Source: Butyrivibrio sp. M55
Lineage (GTDB): Bacteria; Bacillota; Clostridia; Lachnospirales; Lachnospiraceae
Length of the DNA stretch: 64,000 nt
Assembly (NCBI RefSeq): GCF_900116865.1
Contig: NZ_FPCD01000001.1
Location: 372,001 to 436,000 of the forward strand
Direction: 5' to 3'
Each line of letters begins with the position of its first letter. Position 1 is the first letter of the stretch. Below the pieces are notes generated by a model. That model saw nothing but the letters and a program-made list of their open reading frames with translations, was not told the DNA's origin and did not search any database. The translations under genes and the position numbers were made by a program. Positions 9,000-18,300 of this stretch are shown here, piece after piece.

Positions 9000-9876
9000 A
9001 TCCAACCACCTCCGTCTCACTAATGAAGATCTCTTCCAATGTAAGAGCCAATATCTCAAAGAAAATCATATCTGCACGCTTAAATGCAGTCTCTATTTCC
9101 GCCCTCTCGCCCCTGACGGTAATAGTATGAAGTCTTCCGCGCTTATCATGTATAAGCACATCAAGTCCTTCAAGCGCTTTTTTCTCGTCTTCTTCAGTCT
9201 TAAATACGCACTGGATTTTCTGCATATTAAATTTCATGTCGGAAATATCTTCAGACAAAATAACACCGCCCTTATGAAGAAGTCCCACATGATCGCATAT
9301 ATCTTCGAGTTCTCTTAAATTGTGTGAAGCGATTACAGGAGTTAAACCTCTGTCTTCCATCTCGGCTGCAAAAAGGCTCTTTACTCCCTGTCTGACAACA
9401 GGATCAAGTCCGTCGAATGTCTCATCACAAAGAAGGTACTTGGTTCCCGCACATAATCCCAACAGGATTGATACCTGCTTCTTCATACCTTTGGAAAAGG
9501 TATTTATCTTTCTGTCTTTATCAAGGCCAAAGCCCGTCAAAAACTTATAAAACTTTTCTTTATCAAAATTCTCATACACCGATGCATAAAAACCTGCCAT
9601 ATCATCAGGTGTACTGTTAGGGAAAAAGTACTGATCATCCGAAATATAAAACACATCCTTCTTTACGTCAGGATTGTCGTATACAGGTCTGTTATCAACA
9701 CATACAACACCGGAATCCGGTTTGATAACTCCTGCAATAATCCTTAACGTAGTACTCTTTCCTGCCCCATTTGTCCCAACAAGACCAAAAACTTCACCGT
9801 CAGCAATCTTCAGTGAAACATGATTGACAGCTTTGATGTCATCAAACGCCTTGTTAAGTTCAATTAACTCAATCAC
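8971..9876 (-). CDS. ABC transporter ATP-binding protein (ABC-2 exporter, YtrB-like)
   Basis: A 301-residue nucleotide-binding subunit with Walker A GTNGAGKST, a signature-like FSKGMKKQV in place of LSGGQ, Walker B YLLCDETFDGLD and the switch histidine ASHN. This pattern fits the bacitracin/YtrB class of single-domain exporter ATPases. It starts with GTG 9876, overlapping the regulator stop as GTGA, with AAGGAAAGG upstream. Directly followed by its permease. It is probably dedicated to that permease and not to the MalFG-like pair, because importer ATPases of the MsmK type are longer and have a regulatory C-terminal domain that is absent here. Confidence 0.88.
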   Translation of the reverse strand: MIELIELNKAFDDIKAVNHVSLKIADGEVFGLVGTNGAGKSTTLRIIAGVIKPDSGVVCVDNRPVYDNPDVKKDVFYISDDQYFFPNSTPDDMAGFYASVYENFDKEKFYKFLTGFGLDKDRKINTFSKGMKKQVSILLGLCAGTKYLLCDETFDGLDPVVRQGVKSLFAAEMEDRGLTPVIASHNLRELEDICDHVGLLHKGGVILSEDISDMKFNMQKIQCVFKTEEDEKKALEGLDVLIHDKRGRLHTITVRGERAEIETAFKRADMIFFEILALTLEEIFISETEVVGYDIRKFIMG

Positions 9877-10259
9877 GCCTTTCCTTCCTCCTTCTTAAGC
9901 TCGGCTATCCTCTCTTTTATCTCCGATAATACTTCGTCATAGGCGATTCCTATACCGTTGGCTTCAACAAACAGTTCCATGATTTCATCTATCACTTCCT
10001 GCTTCTTGGTTATTTTAAGAGTATCATCTCCCTTGACAAAGTTTCCCCTACCTTTAACAGTATAAATAAACCCCTGCCGCTCCAGCTCAGTATATGCACG
10101 CTGAACCGTATTGGGATTAGTGGAAAGTTCCATTGCAAGACTTCTGACAGAAGGCATTTGCTCATCAGCCTGGAGTATACCTTTAAATATCTGTAATTTA
10201 AAACTCTCGACTATCTGCTCATAAATAGGTCTGCTGTCTTGGTAGTCTATAATTTTCAT
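9873..10259 (-). CDS. GntR-family regulator, YtrA subfamily
   Basis: A 128-residue protein with an N-terminal winged-helix GntR domain (PIYEQIVESFKLQIFKG, then SVRSLAMELSTNPNTVQRAY as recognition helix region) and only a short C-terminal dimerisation tail, the mark of the YtrA subfamily. ATG 10259 was chosen because GGGAG lies just upstream; an in-frame ATG at 10277 lacks a ribosome binding site. It is the first gene of the transport operon, and YtrA proteins typically repress their own ABC-transporter operon. A perfect 9-bp inverted repeat lies next to the promoter at 10311-10335. Confidence 0.88.
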   Translation of the reverse strand: MKIIDYQDSRPIYEQIVESFKLQIFKGILQADEQMPSVRSLAMELSTNPNTVQRAYTELERQGFIYTVKGRGNFVKGDDTLKITKKQEVIDEIMELFVEANGIGIAYDEVLSEIKERIAELKKEEGKA

Positions 10260-10310
10260 AGTTCTCCCATCCGTCATTTAATTTATGATATAACTCAGTA
10301 ACAAACAATA

Positions 10311-10335
10311 AGTGTACTATTCAACTTAGTACACT
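10311..10335. promoter_or_regulatory. probable YtrA-type operator (inverted repeat)
   Basis: AGTGTACTA at 10311-10319 and TAGTACACT at 10327-10335 form a perfect 9-bp inverted repeat with a 7-base spacer. It lies immediately downstream of the -10 box at 10339-10344 and so covers the expected transcription start. GTGTAC/GTACAC half sites are of the kind bound by YtrA-subfamily GntR proteins, and such a regulator is encoded 52 bases further on. The binding itself is inferred. Confidence 0.72.
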
Positions 10336-10338
10336 AAA

Positions 10339-10367
10339 ATAATATCATCTCGTTTCCAATATTGCAA
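10339..10367 (-). promoter_or_regulatory. sigma-A-type promoter of the GntR/ABC operon
   Basis: On the minus strand TTGCAA (10362-10367), a 17-base spacer and TATTAT (10339-10344) precede the regulator gene by about 80 bases. The match to the housekeeping consensus is good, and the adjacent inverted repeat supports its use. Confidence 0.65.
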
Positions 10368-10384
10368 CTACTTTTTTTCTACAA

Positions 10385-10443
10385 AAAAAGTCATAAAATC
10401 GACATTGATAAATCCACTTATAATACCGATTTTATGACTTTTT
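10385..10443. terminator. bidirectional hairpin terminator
   Basis: A 17-bp perfect inverted repeat (10385-10401 and 10427-10443, core AGTCATAAAATCG) with a 25-base loop. Runs of A on the left arm and T on the right give U-tracts in both directions. It ends the polysaccharide operon (last gene stop at 10475) and insulates it from the GntR promoter just to the left. Confidence 0.65.
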
Positions 10444-10474
10444 CTTTGTGATTTTCTGTCTGCAAAATATACGG

Positions 10475-11536
10475 TCAGAAGTTACCACCTAGTCTCCATA
10501 TCGAAAACTTTTCACATCCGGCATCTTTGGCTGTATCAGTCCAAACCTTAAGAGTTTCCTGATCTGCGTACCACACCTCGTGCTTATGTCCCGCATCATC
10601 GGTGTAATCAAAATGTAACGCACTGCTGTCAGGATCTCTTGTAATTTCGCCGTTATATTCTTCGCAAAGAGTCACAGCATTTCTGTAATTAACCTGTTTT
10701 ACCGATCCATCCGCGGCAAAATCAAATCCTCCCGTGGCAAACGCCAAGTTGATCTTACCTTTAAGGACGGTCATCTTTTCATACATATCCTTTATGAATG
10801 CCACATCCGCTTTTGGCCCCGGATCTGTACCGTAGCCCTTTAAGTTGTAACACATCATCACATATTCCGGATACTCAGGCCATTCATAGCTGTCTATTGG
10901 CGCTGAAGGCTCAAATACAACCCTGAGCAGGAGCCCCTCTTTTGAAGCCTTTTCTGACAACACCTTAATGAATTCGTTAAAGTGTCCCCATAGCTCAGTG
11001 TCTTTTTTGATAGCCTCATAATCAATCTCAACTCCACCAAGACCGGATTTCTTGGTAAGTTTTATTACATTGTCCGCATGCTTTTCCGCAAGGTCGCTAC
11101 TCCCCAATATCTCATACAAAAGCTCAGTGTCTTTCAGGGATGAACCCTCATCAAGCAACTTATCATTAACTATTGTAAGAAATGTTGTCTTTCCTTTTAA
11201 ATAACCTGACTTATTGAACTGTCCTATCTTGTCCGTGATATTATCGGGAATAAACATCTTGCTGTTCTTGTCAAAGTACGCTGCAAAGAAGCAGATCGTA
11301 CCAAGGTCATCGCCTATAGCGGCAAGTTCCTCATCAGCAGTTGCGTTATCCCAATATGGATACCAGACAGATGCGTCCTTGGCTTCTTCCCCATTTCCGC
11401 CGGTGATCACAGTAGCATATTCAGCTTCACTTCCTAAAGCGGTGTCTTTGTCATTATCTGTAGTGTCCCCACAGCCACAGAATGTTCCAATACATATTGC
11501 CGCCATCAAAAGCACTGCATAAGCTCTCTTCTTCAT
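10475..11536 (-). CDS. GH18-like lipoprotein
   Basis: A 353-residue protein with a lipoprotein signal (CIGTFCGCG) and a TIM-barrel-like body similar to glycoside hydrolase family 18. The conserved beta-4 motif DxxDxDxE is represented by GLGGVEIDYE: the catalytic Glu and the preceding Asp are present, while the two earlier Asp positions are Gly and Glu. Strands with FTLTIVND-like and VMMCYNLKGYG segments fit the fold, and a C-terminal SIWRLGG matches the last strand. It is the final gene of the GT2/NodB locus. A role in trimming or binding the exported polysaccharide at the cell surface is inferred. A GGGGA site precedes ATG 11536. Confidence 0.72.
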   Translation of the reverse strand: MKKRAYAVLLMAAICIGTFCGCGDTTDNDKDTALGSEAEYATVITGGNGEEAKDASVWYPYWDNATADEELAAIGDDLGTICFFAAYFDKNSKMFIPDNITDKIGQFNKSGYLKGKTTFLTIVNDKLLDEGSSLKDTELLYEILGSSDLAEKHADNVIKLTKKSGLGGVEIDYEAIKKDTELWGHFNEFIKVLSEKASKEGLLLRVVFEPSAPIDSYEWPEYPEYVMMCYNLKGYGTDPGPKADVAFIKDMYEKMTVLKGKINLAFATGGFDFAADGSVKQVNYRNAVTLCEEYNGEITRDPDSSALHFDYTDDAGHKHEVWYADQETLKVWTDTAKDAGCEKFSIWRLGGNF

Positions 11537-11569
11537 AGTATCCCCTATCTGTTGTCAGGCTTCATCCAA

Positions 11570-13429
11570 TCAAATATTTGTAATAAACCAGTTTATTACC
11601 GAATTAAATGTCTGCTCAGCTTTTCTCTGAACATTCTGTACACCTGTAAGGACGTTTGTGTACAATACAGTGCCGTTATCAAGGTCTTTAACGGTTAATT
11701 TCTCAAATACTCCGTCGTAAACATCATCAGCAATGTTTCTCTGGCTATAACCGTACTCAGTCCAGGCACTCTTCAAATAGATTGCTCCGTCACCGATCTT
11801 CTTAAGCTCGTAATTCTCAAAAACAACTTTGCCATCAAGCTTAACGGTGATCATGTTATCAATAAGCGTTATATCAAGTTTCCTGTTTCCTTTATCCCCG
11901 ATCTGGAAAACAGGTCTGTACTCTTCGCCGCCATCCTGCAAAGTCTTGACCTTAGCCTTTTTGGCTTCGTTCGAAAGCTTTGTGTATTCTTCGGCTTCCT
12001 TGTGGCTTGTAGCATATCTGGCAAATGCAGCATACTCACCGGCAAGCGAATTTCTCATATCCTCTTCAACGGAAGTTTTTTCTCCGCCGTCAAAATCATA
12101 GAGATCGATATCCTCAAGAATATCCTTACCGTTTACAAGGTAAAGATGATTGTTCATGAGTCTTACTTCCACTCCGGTATCAAGCTTACTGTCAGCCTTA
12201 AGAAGAACCGACTGGCAACCAAGTACATTTCCTTTAAGCGTTGCAGACACTTCAACATTTTTACTGTTTTCACTGCCTTTTAATTTTAAGATACCCATTT
12301 CCTGAGGAAGTGATGTAAGTGCGATAGCTTCATCATTCTTCCTGTACTCGGCAGCTCCTTTTTCGAGCTCCCAGGCATTCTTTGAGTCACCATCCCCATT
12401 GATGAACTCTATATTTTTCTGATCCTTCTCCGGAAGATCAGCCTTTATCCTCATAAGAAGATGGTTTGTATACCAGTTCGGCTGAGGCTCAAGGCGTGTA
12501 AGATCGTAAATACTGCTCTTCTTGTTATTGAGTGCATATCCTTCTCTGTTAAAGTTCATAGCGAAGGTATTTCCGATAGCCCTCTCATTTACAGCACTTA
12601 CTTTGTCGTTTTCACCAAACTTTCCTGTATTTGAGTGAAGAAGCACATAGGCACCGGGCACTTTACCAAGTCCCTTTTGGTACTCTTGTTTCATGAGTCC
12701 GTACTCACCCGAGATTCTCTTTTGCATCTCGTTGTAGGATTCCTTCGGAACATCGTTCTCATCTCTTATGTAGTCCATAAGATAATGATTGTAATTTCTT
12801 CCGAAGTACTTGCTCATGGAAGAATATTCTTCACTTGAAAGTTCTCCGATATATCTGTCGTATCTGTCAAATACATTTATGTATCCAAGTCTGTATCCGT
12901 TACTTCCCAGCTCCCAGTAGGTGCTCTCTTCAAGTCTCTTAAGCTCATCCGGCATAAGGAAAAACGCATCTTTGCTTCTAAACTTCTCGGCATAAGTAAA
13001 CATAGTTGCCTTAAAGTTGTATTTTTCCATTAACTTCTGTGAAAAGATGGCCGTGTCATTTCTTCCATCCTCGTACATAAGGAAAAGAGCTTTATCCGGA
13101 AGCGCAATACCCTTGTTGTAATAATTATCGATATCATTCTGCGTGATAGTAACATATCCGCACTTCTGAAGCGCATTCAGATGTTCATCAAGCCTGTCGA
13201 CACCGATTCTTGAACTACTTCCATCTCTTGCCACACCGGAATATGAAACAGCGATAAATCCATGATCCATACGTGAAACCACATTTGTATCCAACGGATT
13301 GTACGGTCTGTACGTTGTAGAAGTAAGTAGCGCATTCAATACAAAAGCCAAAAGCGAAAGCAGAAGTACAAGCTCTAATATTGAACGTATCAACTTCTTT
13401 ATATCTTTTGATGATTCAATCTTATACAT
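11570..13429 (-). CDS. membrane-anchored polysaccharide-deacetylase-like protein, degenerate NodB motif
   Basis: A 619-residue protein with a single N-terminal membrane helix (about 16-36) and an extracellular region. Residues about 75-330 resemble a NodB deacetylase fold, but the metal-binding TFDDG motif reads MYEDGRND and no HxxxH motif follows, so catalysis is doubtful. Residues about 350-600 are beta-rich and lectin-like, with repeated segments such as NHLYLVNGKDI and NMITVKLDGKVVF. The gene lies between the GT2 synthase (9 bases upstream) and the GH18-like lipoprotein. A binding or scaffold role in polysaccharide export is more likely than deacetylation; this is inference. Confidence 0.6.
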   Translation of the reverse strand: MYKIESSKDIKKLIRSILELVLLLSLLAFVLNALLTSTTYRPYNPLDTNVVSRMDHGFIAVSYSGVARDGSSSRIGVDRLDEHLNALQKCGYVTITQNDIDNYYNKGIALPDKALFLMYEDGRNDTAIFSQKLMEKYNFKATMFTYAEKFRSKDAFFLMPDELKRLEESTYWELGSNGYRLGYINVFDRYDRYIGELSSEEYSSMSKYFGRNYNHYLMDYIRDENDVPKESYNEMQKRISGEYGLMKQEYQKGLGKVPGAYVLLHSNTGKFGENDKVSAVNERAIGNTFAMNFNREGYALNNKKSSIYDLTRLEPQPNWYTNHLLMRIKADLPEKDQKNIEFINGDGDSKNAWELEKGAAEYRKNDEAIALTSLPQEMGILKLKGSENSKNVEVSATLKGNVLGCQSVLLKADSKLDTGVEVRLMNNHLYLVNGKDILEDIDLYDFDGGEKTSVEEDMRNSLAGEYAAFARYATSHKEAEEYTKLSNEAKKAKVKTLQDGGEEYRPVFQIGDKGNRKLDITLIDNMITVKLDGKVVFENYELKKIGDGAIYLKSAWTEYGYSQRNIADDVYDGVFEKLTVKDLDNGTVLYTNVLTGVQNVQRKAEQTFNSVINWFITNI

Positions 13430-13438
13430 ATTTCCACC

Positions 13439-15328
13439 TTATTCCACGTTATTATTATCTGACGACTTATTTTTGCTTTTCTTTTCCTTACGAAGGCGCT
13501 TCTTTTCAGCTTCCTCCAGGTCACTTGGCGTCATTCTGGTTCCCCAAGTGGATTTCCAGAACGTGAACCATGCAATAGGCATCTGCCACAAAAGAATAAG
13601 CTCATAATAAATGCAGAATAAAAGGCCGTACGCCCATGTTGAGCTCTTTCTGAGAAGCATCTGCGACATACTCATCAAGAATGACATCAGGAACAATCCC
13701 AGTAAAAATGCGGTCGGGAAAATGTGTTGTGTCAAAGGTACATATACAAGGTTATAAAGAACAACCAGCGGAGCAACCACAGGAACCACAAGTCCCATAT
13801 AGAATCCGATAACCGCAAAAGGTTCCTTCTTCCACATAAAGGATGCTGCAATAAGTGATTCTCTAAGCCACGATCTCTTCCATCTCATCTGCTGTTTAAG
13901 GAAGACAGAATGTTTATTGGGAACGATCGTAGAACAAACCGCCGTATCCTGATATGTCGTCCTGTAATGTCTGAGGATGAAGTTTGTCATTGCTCTGTCA
14001 TCACCAAACGTAGCCTTGTGTCCAAGGAATCTCTGATTCATCCACGCTTCCTTGTTTGCAAGGATTATCTCCTTCCTGTAGCAGGAAAGAGGTCCCGAAA
14101 GACATGTAACCGCATCAAAGAGTCCTTCAGAAGCTTTCATAACCCTAAAAGCAATGTAATATCTGACGCTCTGCATCTTGGTAAGTGCATTTGTGTAAGT
14201 ATTTGCAACATCGGTTCTTCCTGCAACGCCGCCCATCTTGGGATCCTTGAACGGCTGAACCAGATGTCTTATAGCAAACGGATCGAGGAAGCTGTCCGAA
14301 TCAACAAAGACAACAAGCTCATGTTTTGCAAGCTCCGCTCCTCTTACAAGAGCATCTCTCTTTCCGGCGTTCTTTTCCTGTACGCAATAAGAAATTCTGC
14401 CTTCAAGATCATACTTACCGTTTGCTTCTTTCTTTAATCTGTCTATTGTCTCTTTTATCTTCTCAACAGAACCATCGGTTGAGCAGTCATCTATTATGAT
14501 GACTTCAAGCTTATCTATCGGATATTCCTGATTCACACAGCTCTCTATGGTTCTTCCAATCCATTCTTCCTCATTAAAGCATGGAATAAGGATTGAAACA
14601 CCGGGTGTAAAATCAGGATCAACTTTCTTTGGTCTGTAGAAAGCTCCGAATACATATCTGCTCAAAAGGTACACTGCAGTGACCATACTGTACAGATACA
14701 GGAGCTTATTAAACTTAAAGTAAATGATGCTCTCCGCTCTCATAAGGATGACGCATGCGATAGTAAACGCGATCAGAATGACCGAAGATACAAACATGAA
14801 TCTATCTTTATTTGCGGCAGCATAATTGTGTAGCTCTTTGCCAAAGTTCATTCCGATCATGAACTTTCCGTCGGAAGTAATGAAAGTACGGACAACTTTC
14901 ACTTTCTGCTTAACCCGCATTTCATTACCTTCAGGCATACTTCCCGGAACAACCCTGAAGTCAACTTTGAGCATCGTCTTGGTGCTGAGAGCGCTAAATT
15001 CCTCTCTTCCAACTTCGACGAGCATACCGGTATTTGATATATCAACTACCTTTCCGACTCCGCTGACTTTCGGGCCTTCTTTGGAGTAGCTTCTCATATG
15101 TACCGGAAAACCTGTAACGTATCTTATGCCTGACTTACTCTCCTTAAGAAAAGCCTCATAATCATTATTCTTATTGTCGTTACTGTTTCCTCTTCGTTCT
15201 GCATTTGTTCTTTTATTTGAAGAATCCGGAACATGCGAAAGAACTCGTCTGTCTTTCTTTTCAACAGTCATCACGTCTTCTTTGTTTACAGAACCTTTTT
15301 TCTTTTTTATCTTATCCAGAAATTCCAT
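13439..15328 (-). CDS. PilZ-domain processive family 2 glycosyltransferase (polysaccharide synthase)
   Basis: A 629-residue membrane protein. Residues about 68-170 form a PilZ-like domain with DISNTG at 97-102. Two helices follow (about 178-226), then a GT2 domain with PCFNEEEW, the DD pair at 280-281, DSD at 343-345, the acceptor-site GDDR at 442-445, and QQMRW at 479-483, then three or four C-terminal helices. SGPLSCYRKE and GDDR are closest in style to hyaluronan, chitin (NodC) and IcaA/PgaC synthases, so a beta-linked N-acetylhexosamine polymer is plausible. PilZ suggests cyclic-di-GMP control, yet the usual RxxxR motif is not evident. Neighbouring NodB proteins fit a partly deacetylated product. 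A GAGGGG site precedes ATG 15328. Confidence 0.85.
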   Translation of the reverse strand: MEFLDKIKKKKGSVNKEDVMTVEKKDRRVLSHVPDSSNKRTNAERRGNSNDNKNNDYEAFLKESKSGIRYVTGFPVHMRSYSKEGPKVSGVGKVVDISNTGMLVEVGREEFSALSTKTMLKVDFRVVPGSMPEGNEMRVKQKVKVVRTFITSDGKFMIGMNFGKELHNYAAANKDRFMFVSSVILIAFTIACVILMRAESIIYFKFNKLLYLYSMVTAVYLLSRYVFGAFYRPKKVDPDFTPGVSILIPCFNEEEWIGRTIESCVNQEYPIDKLEVIIIDDCSTDGSVEKIKETIDRLKKEANGKYDLEGRISYCVQEKNAGKRDALVRGAELAKHELVVFVDSDSFLDPFAIRHLVQPFKDPKMGGVAGRTDVANTYTNALTKMQSVRYYIAFRVMKASEGLFDAVTCLSGPLSCYRKEIILANKEAWMNQRFLGHKATFGDDRAMTNFILRHYRTTYQDTAVCSTIVPNKHSVFLKQQMRWKRSWLRESLIAASFMWKKEPFAVIGFYMGLVVPVVAPLVVLYNLVYVPLTQHIFPTAFLLGLFLMSFLMSMSQMLLRKSSTWAYGLLFCIYYELILLWQMPIAWFTFWKSTWGTRMTPSDLEEAEKKRLRKEKKSKNKSSDNNNVE

Positions 15329-15342
15329 CTTTTACCCCTCAA

Positions 15343-18300
15343 TCATCTTAGGTAATCGTCAAGTCTGCCAAAATTGTAGCCCTGAGCTTTCCATTCCGGA
15401 ATCATGATATCGAGTGCCTCGGCAGTATACTGTGCATTGGGCGACATATGCAATACGATACATGAACCATTTCCTATAGTTGCATTTCCGTACCATGCTT
15501 TCTTGCCGTTTCGTAATATGTTCACAACTTCATCAACAGAACTGCAATTGTAGTCCCCCGAGCTAAAGTCTCCGCTGACAATGTATGAGAATCCTACATC
15601 CAAAATATTTTCCATAGCGATTCGGCTCATTGCAAGAGTCGGTGGTCTGTAGATTGTTGAAAGCGCTCGTCTTCCGTCTACGACTACATCACCGCAGTAT
15701 TTATTAAGTGTTGAGTAGCTGTTAACTACATCTGCTCTAAGTCTCTTTCCAGCATCCTCACTGATTGATTCGTAATTATATGTTCCGTCTTCGTTCTGGG
15801 TAGCATTCCATGCAACCATGTGTGAATTGGAATGCGATCCTATCATATGTCCGTCAACCGCGATAGCTCTTAAAAGATTCGGGTTGTCGGCAACATTGTT
15901 TGTTCTTACAAAGAAGTTTCCTTTTACTTTGTACTTATCAAGGACATAAAGAAGTTCATTTATATCCTGCTCATATCCCCAGTCATCAAAAGTAAGGAAA
16001 ATAACCTTATTCTTTGAGATCTTACCGGTCTTGTCATAAGCTTTCATCTCATCATCGGTAAATCCGGGGATGTATGTAACATCGGGATTTCCAATGTAAT
16101 GTCCGGCCATATATGCATTCTTTGTTGCATTATCCGGAAGCGCTCCAACAATATTGTTATTGTTTGAAACAATCTTCTGTGAATTCTTGATAGGTGCATA
16201 TACATACTGTGAAGAAGCAAGTTCGCTGAAAGTCTTAACCGTATATGATGTTGAAGGCTGTGACTTTCCGTAAACATCCTTATATGTAAGTGCATAAATC
16301 TTTGTCTCAATGAACTTATTCAAAAGTTCGGCAAGAAGTGTTGTTCCGTCACCGCTTGCAGCATCCTGGTCTGCGGTGTAGTAATTCATATTAAAGTAGA
16401 TAATGCTTCCTCTGTGTGCTTCAACCTTCTTGGCAAGTGTTGTGTAGAAACTTAAGTCTACAGCACTTCTGTCCTTAGACTGAACCATTGAGTACTCATA
16501 TCCTGCAAGTGAGCATCCGCATGAAGCGACAGCTTCCTTGGTATCCTTGGAAGGAACGCCGTAAGGCTGCATTACAACAGAAATCTTGGCATCATATTTC
16601 CACTCTGCATACTGCTGGGCACCAAATATATATCCGGCAACTTCATCATAACTCTGATCGATCTGTGAATTGCTTACATATGCAATACCGATCTCATTTC
16701 CGCCGTTAAGGATCTTGGTAATTGACTCTCCGCATCTACTGAGTTCATCAGGTGTTACAAAGAATGTTCCCTTGTATCCGTTCTGCTTAAGTATTGAAAG
16801 GACATCGTTAAGAACCGCTTTGTTTGAGATTCCGTAGAATGTCATGGTTACAGCTCTTTCAGATGTATATATATTCTTTCTCTCCTGGGCAAGTCTTGCA
16901 TGGTTTTCCATTCTGAGATGAGCAAGTGCCTCTTTATCGGTGATAGGCTCACATGTAGAGGATTTGACAAGTTCTGTTATATCTACAACTTGCTGATTCT
17001 TGCCAGCCGTGGATGAAATATAAGCATTGAGCTTAGCCATATCGAACTCTCTTGTAAGATCGAAACAGCTGATGTAACCCTTCTCAGGGATTGCTTCATT
17101 CTTAGGAGAAACAACATCAAGTCCGGCAACCTTTGCTGCGATTCTGAGGTTCTCCGTTATCTCGCTTGCATCTTCGGGCATGTAGTATTTTGCCTTAAGA
17201 CCGTAGTTCTTCTGAATGCTTCTTACAGAAGTCTTGAGATCAACATAAATATCATAGAATTCTTTGTTACTGATATTTCCACCCGTAGTGCCTCTTGTTG
17301 CGATTGAAAATCCTGAATTTACAATCTTTTCAACAGCCTTGGGGTTCTTCTCTATATCCTCTGAACTTACAAAGAAAGTGGCTTTTGCATTGGCTTTAAT
17401 AAGTGCTTTTGTAATAGCATCAACGCTCTCGACATTCTCGGGAATTCCGTAGAAGCAAAGACCTGTAACATCCTTCATTGTTGCTACTTCTTCATATACT
17501 TCGGCAGAATATCCGCCTGTCTCTTCGTACAGCTGTCTTACGTACTCTTCATCATTGAGAGCTTTAAGCTTATCAAGCTTAACGTTCTGAACACTCTGAG
17601 ACTGCATTGCATCAAGAAGCCATCCGACCATGGTGACAACATCTCTTTTATCTTCTTTTTCCTCTGCTGAAGGAACTATAGTCGGCTGCACGTCAATAGC
17701 AGGGTCCTTGTATTCAACCTTCGCATCAACCTCGAGAGATTCAACATACTCATCAAGCTTGATAACGAGGATCTTACCGCTTCCCTGTCTTGAAACATAC
17801 TCAGAAGTATTCTGAGCATCTCTGAAACTTTTCTCATTAAGGTAGCTTCCGGAACTGGGTGAAACCAGTTTGTTGTAACCTGAAGCAGACGCTGCCATAC
17901 ATATCGTGTCATTATAATATGTAGTGTTAAGCATCATCTTATCGGGCGGAACATCCATTAATGTGGAAAAAACTTTTCTGGAATCAGAAAAATTGCTGAC
18001 CATATCTTCGTCTGACAATACATCTATAGAAGAATCGCCGTTAAGGCCATTGTCGATAATGTCATGTCCTTTTTCAATAATAAGGTCGATCAAAGCATCG
18101 TCTTCCGCAGCTGTTGCCGCAGTTATAGCGAATGTAGCCTTGATATTTTTCTCATCAAGGATCTGCAGTACCTTTTCTACGGTAACTGAATCCTTTGCGC
18201 CTTGAAAAATCAGACAAAAGTTCTTTTCGGGCTGTGACTTGTCATCACGAATGATCTTGGCAGGTTCACAACCTTTATTGAATTTCTCCAACGCAATTTC

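Noticed and set aside
13910..14437. Plus-strand open frame of 175 codons opposite the GT2 synthase
   Set aside because: It lies fully opposite a conserved catalytic domain, has no ribosome binding site and encodes no recognisable sequence.
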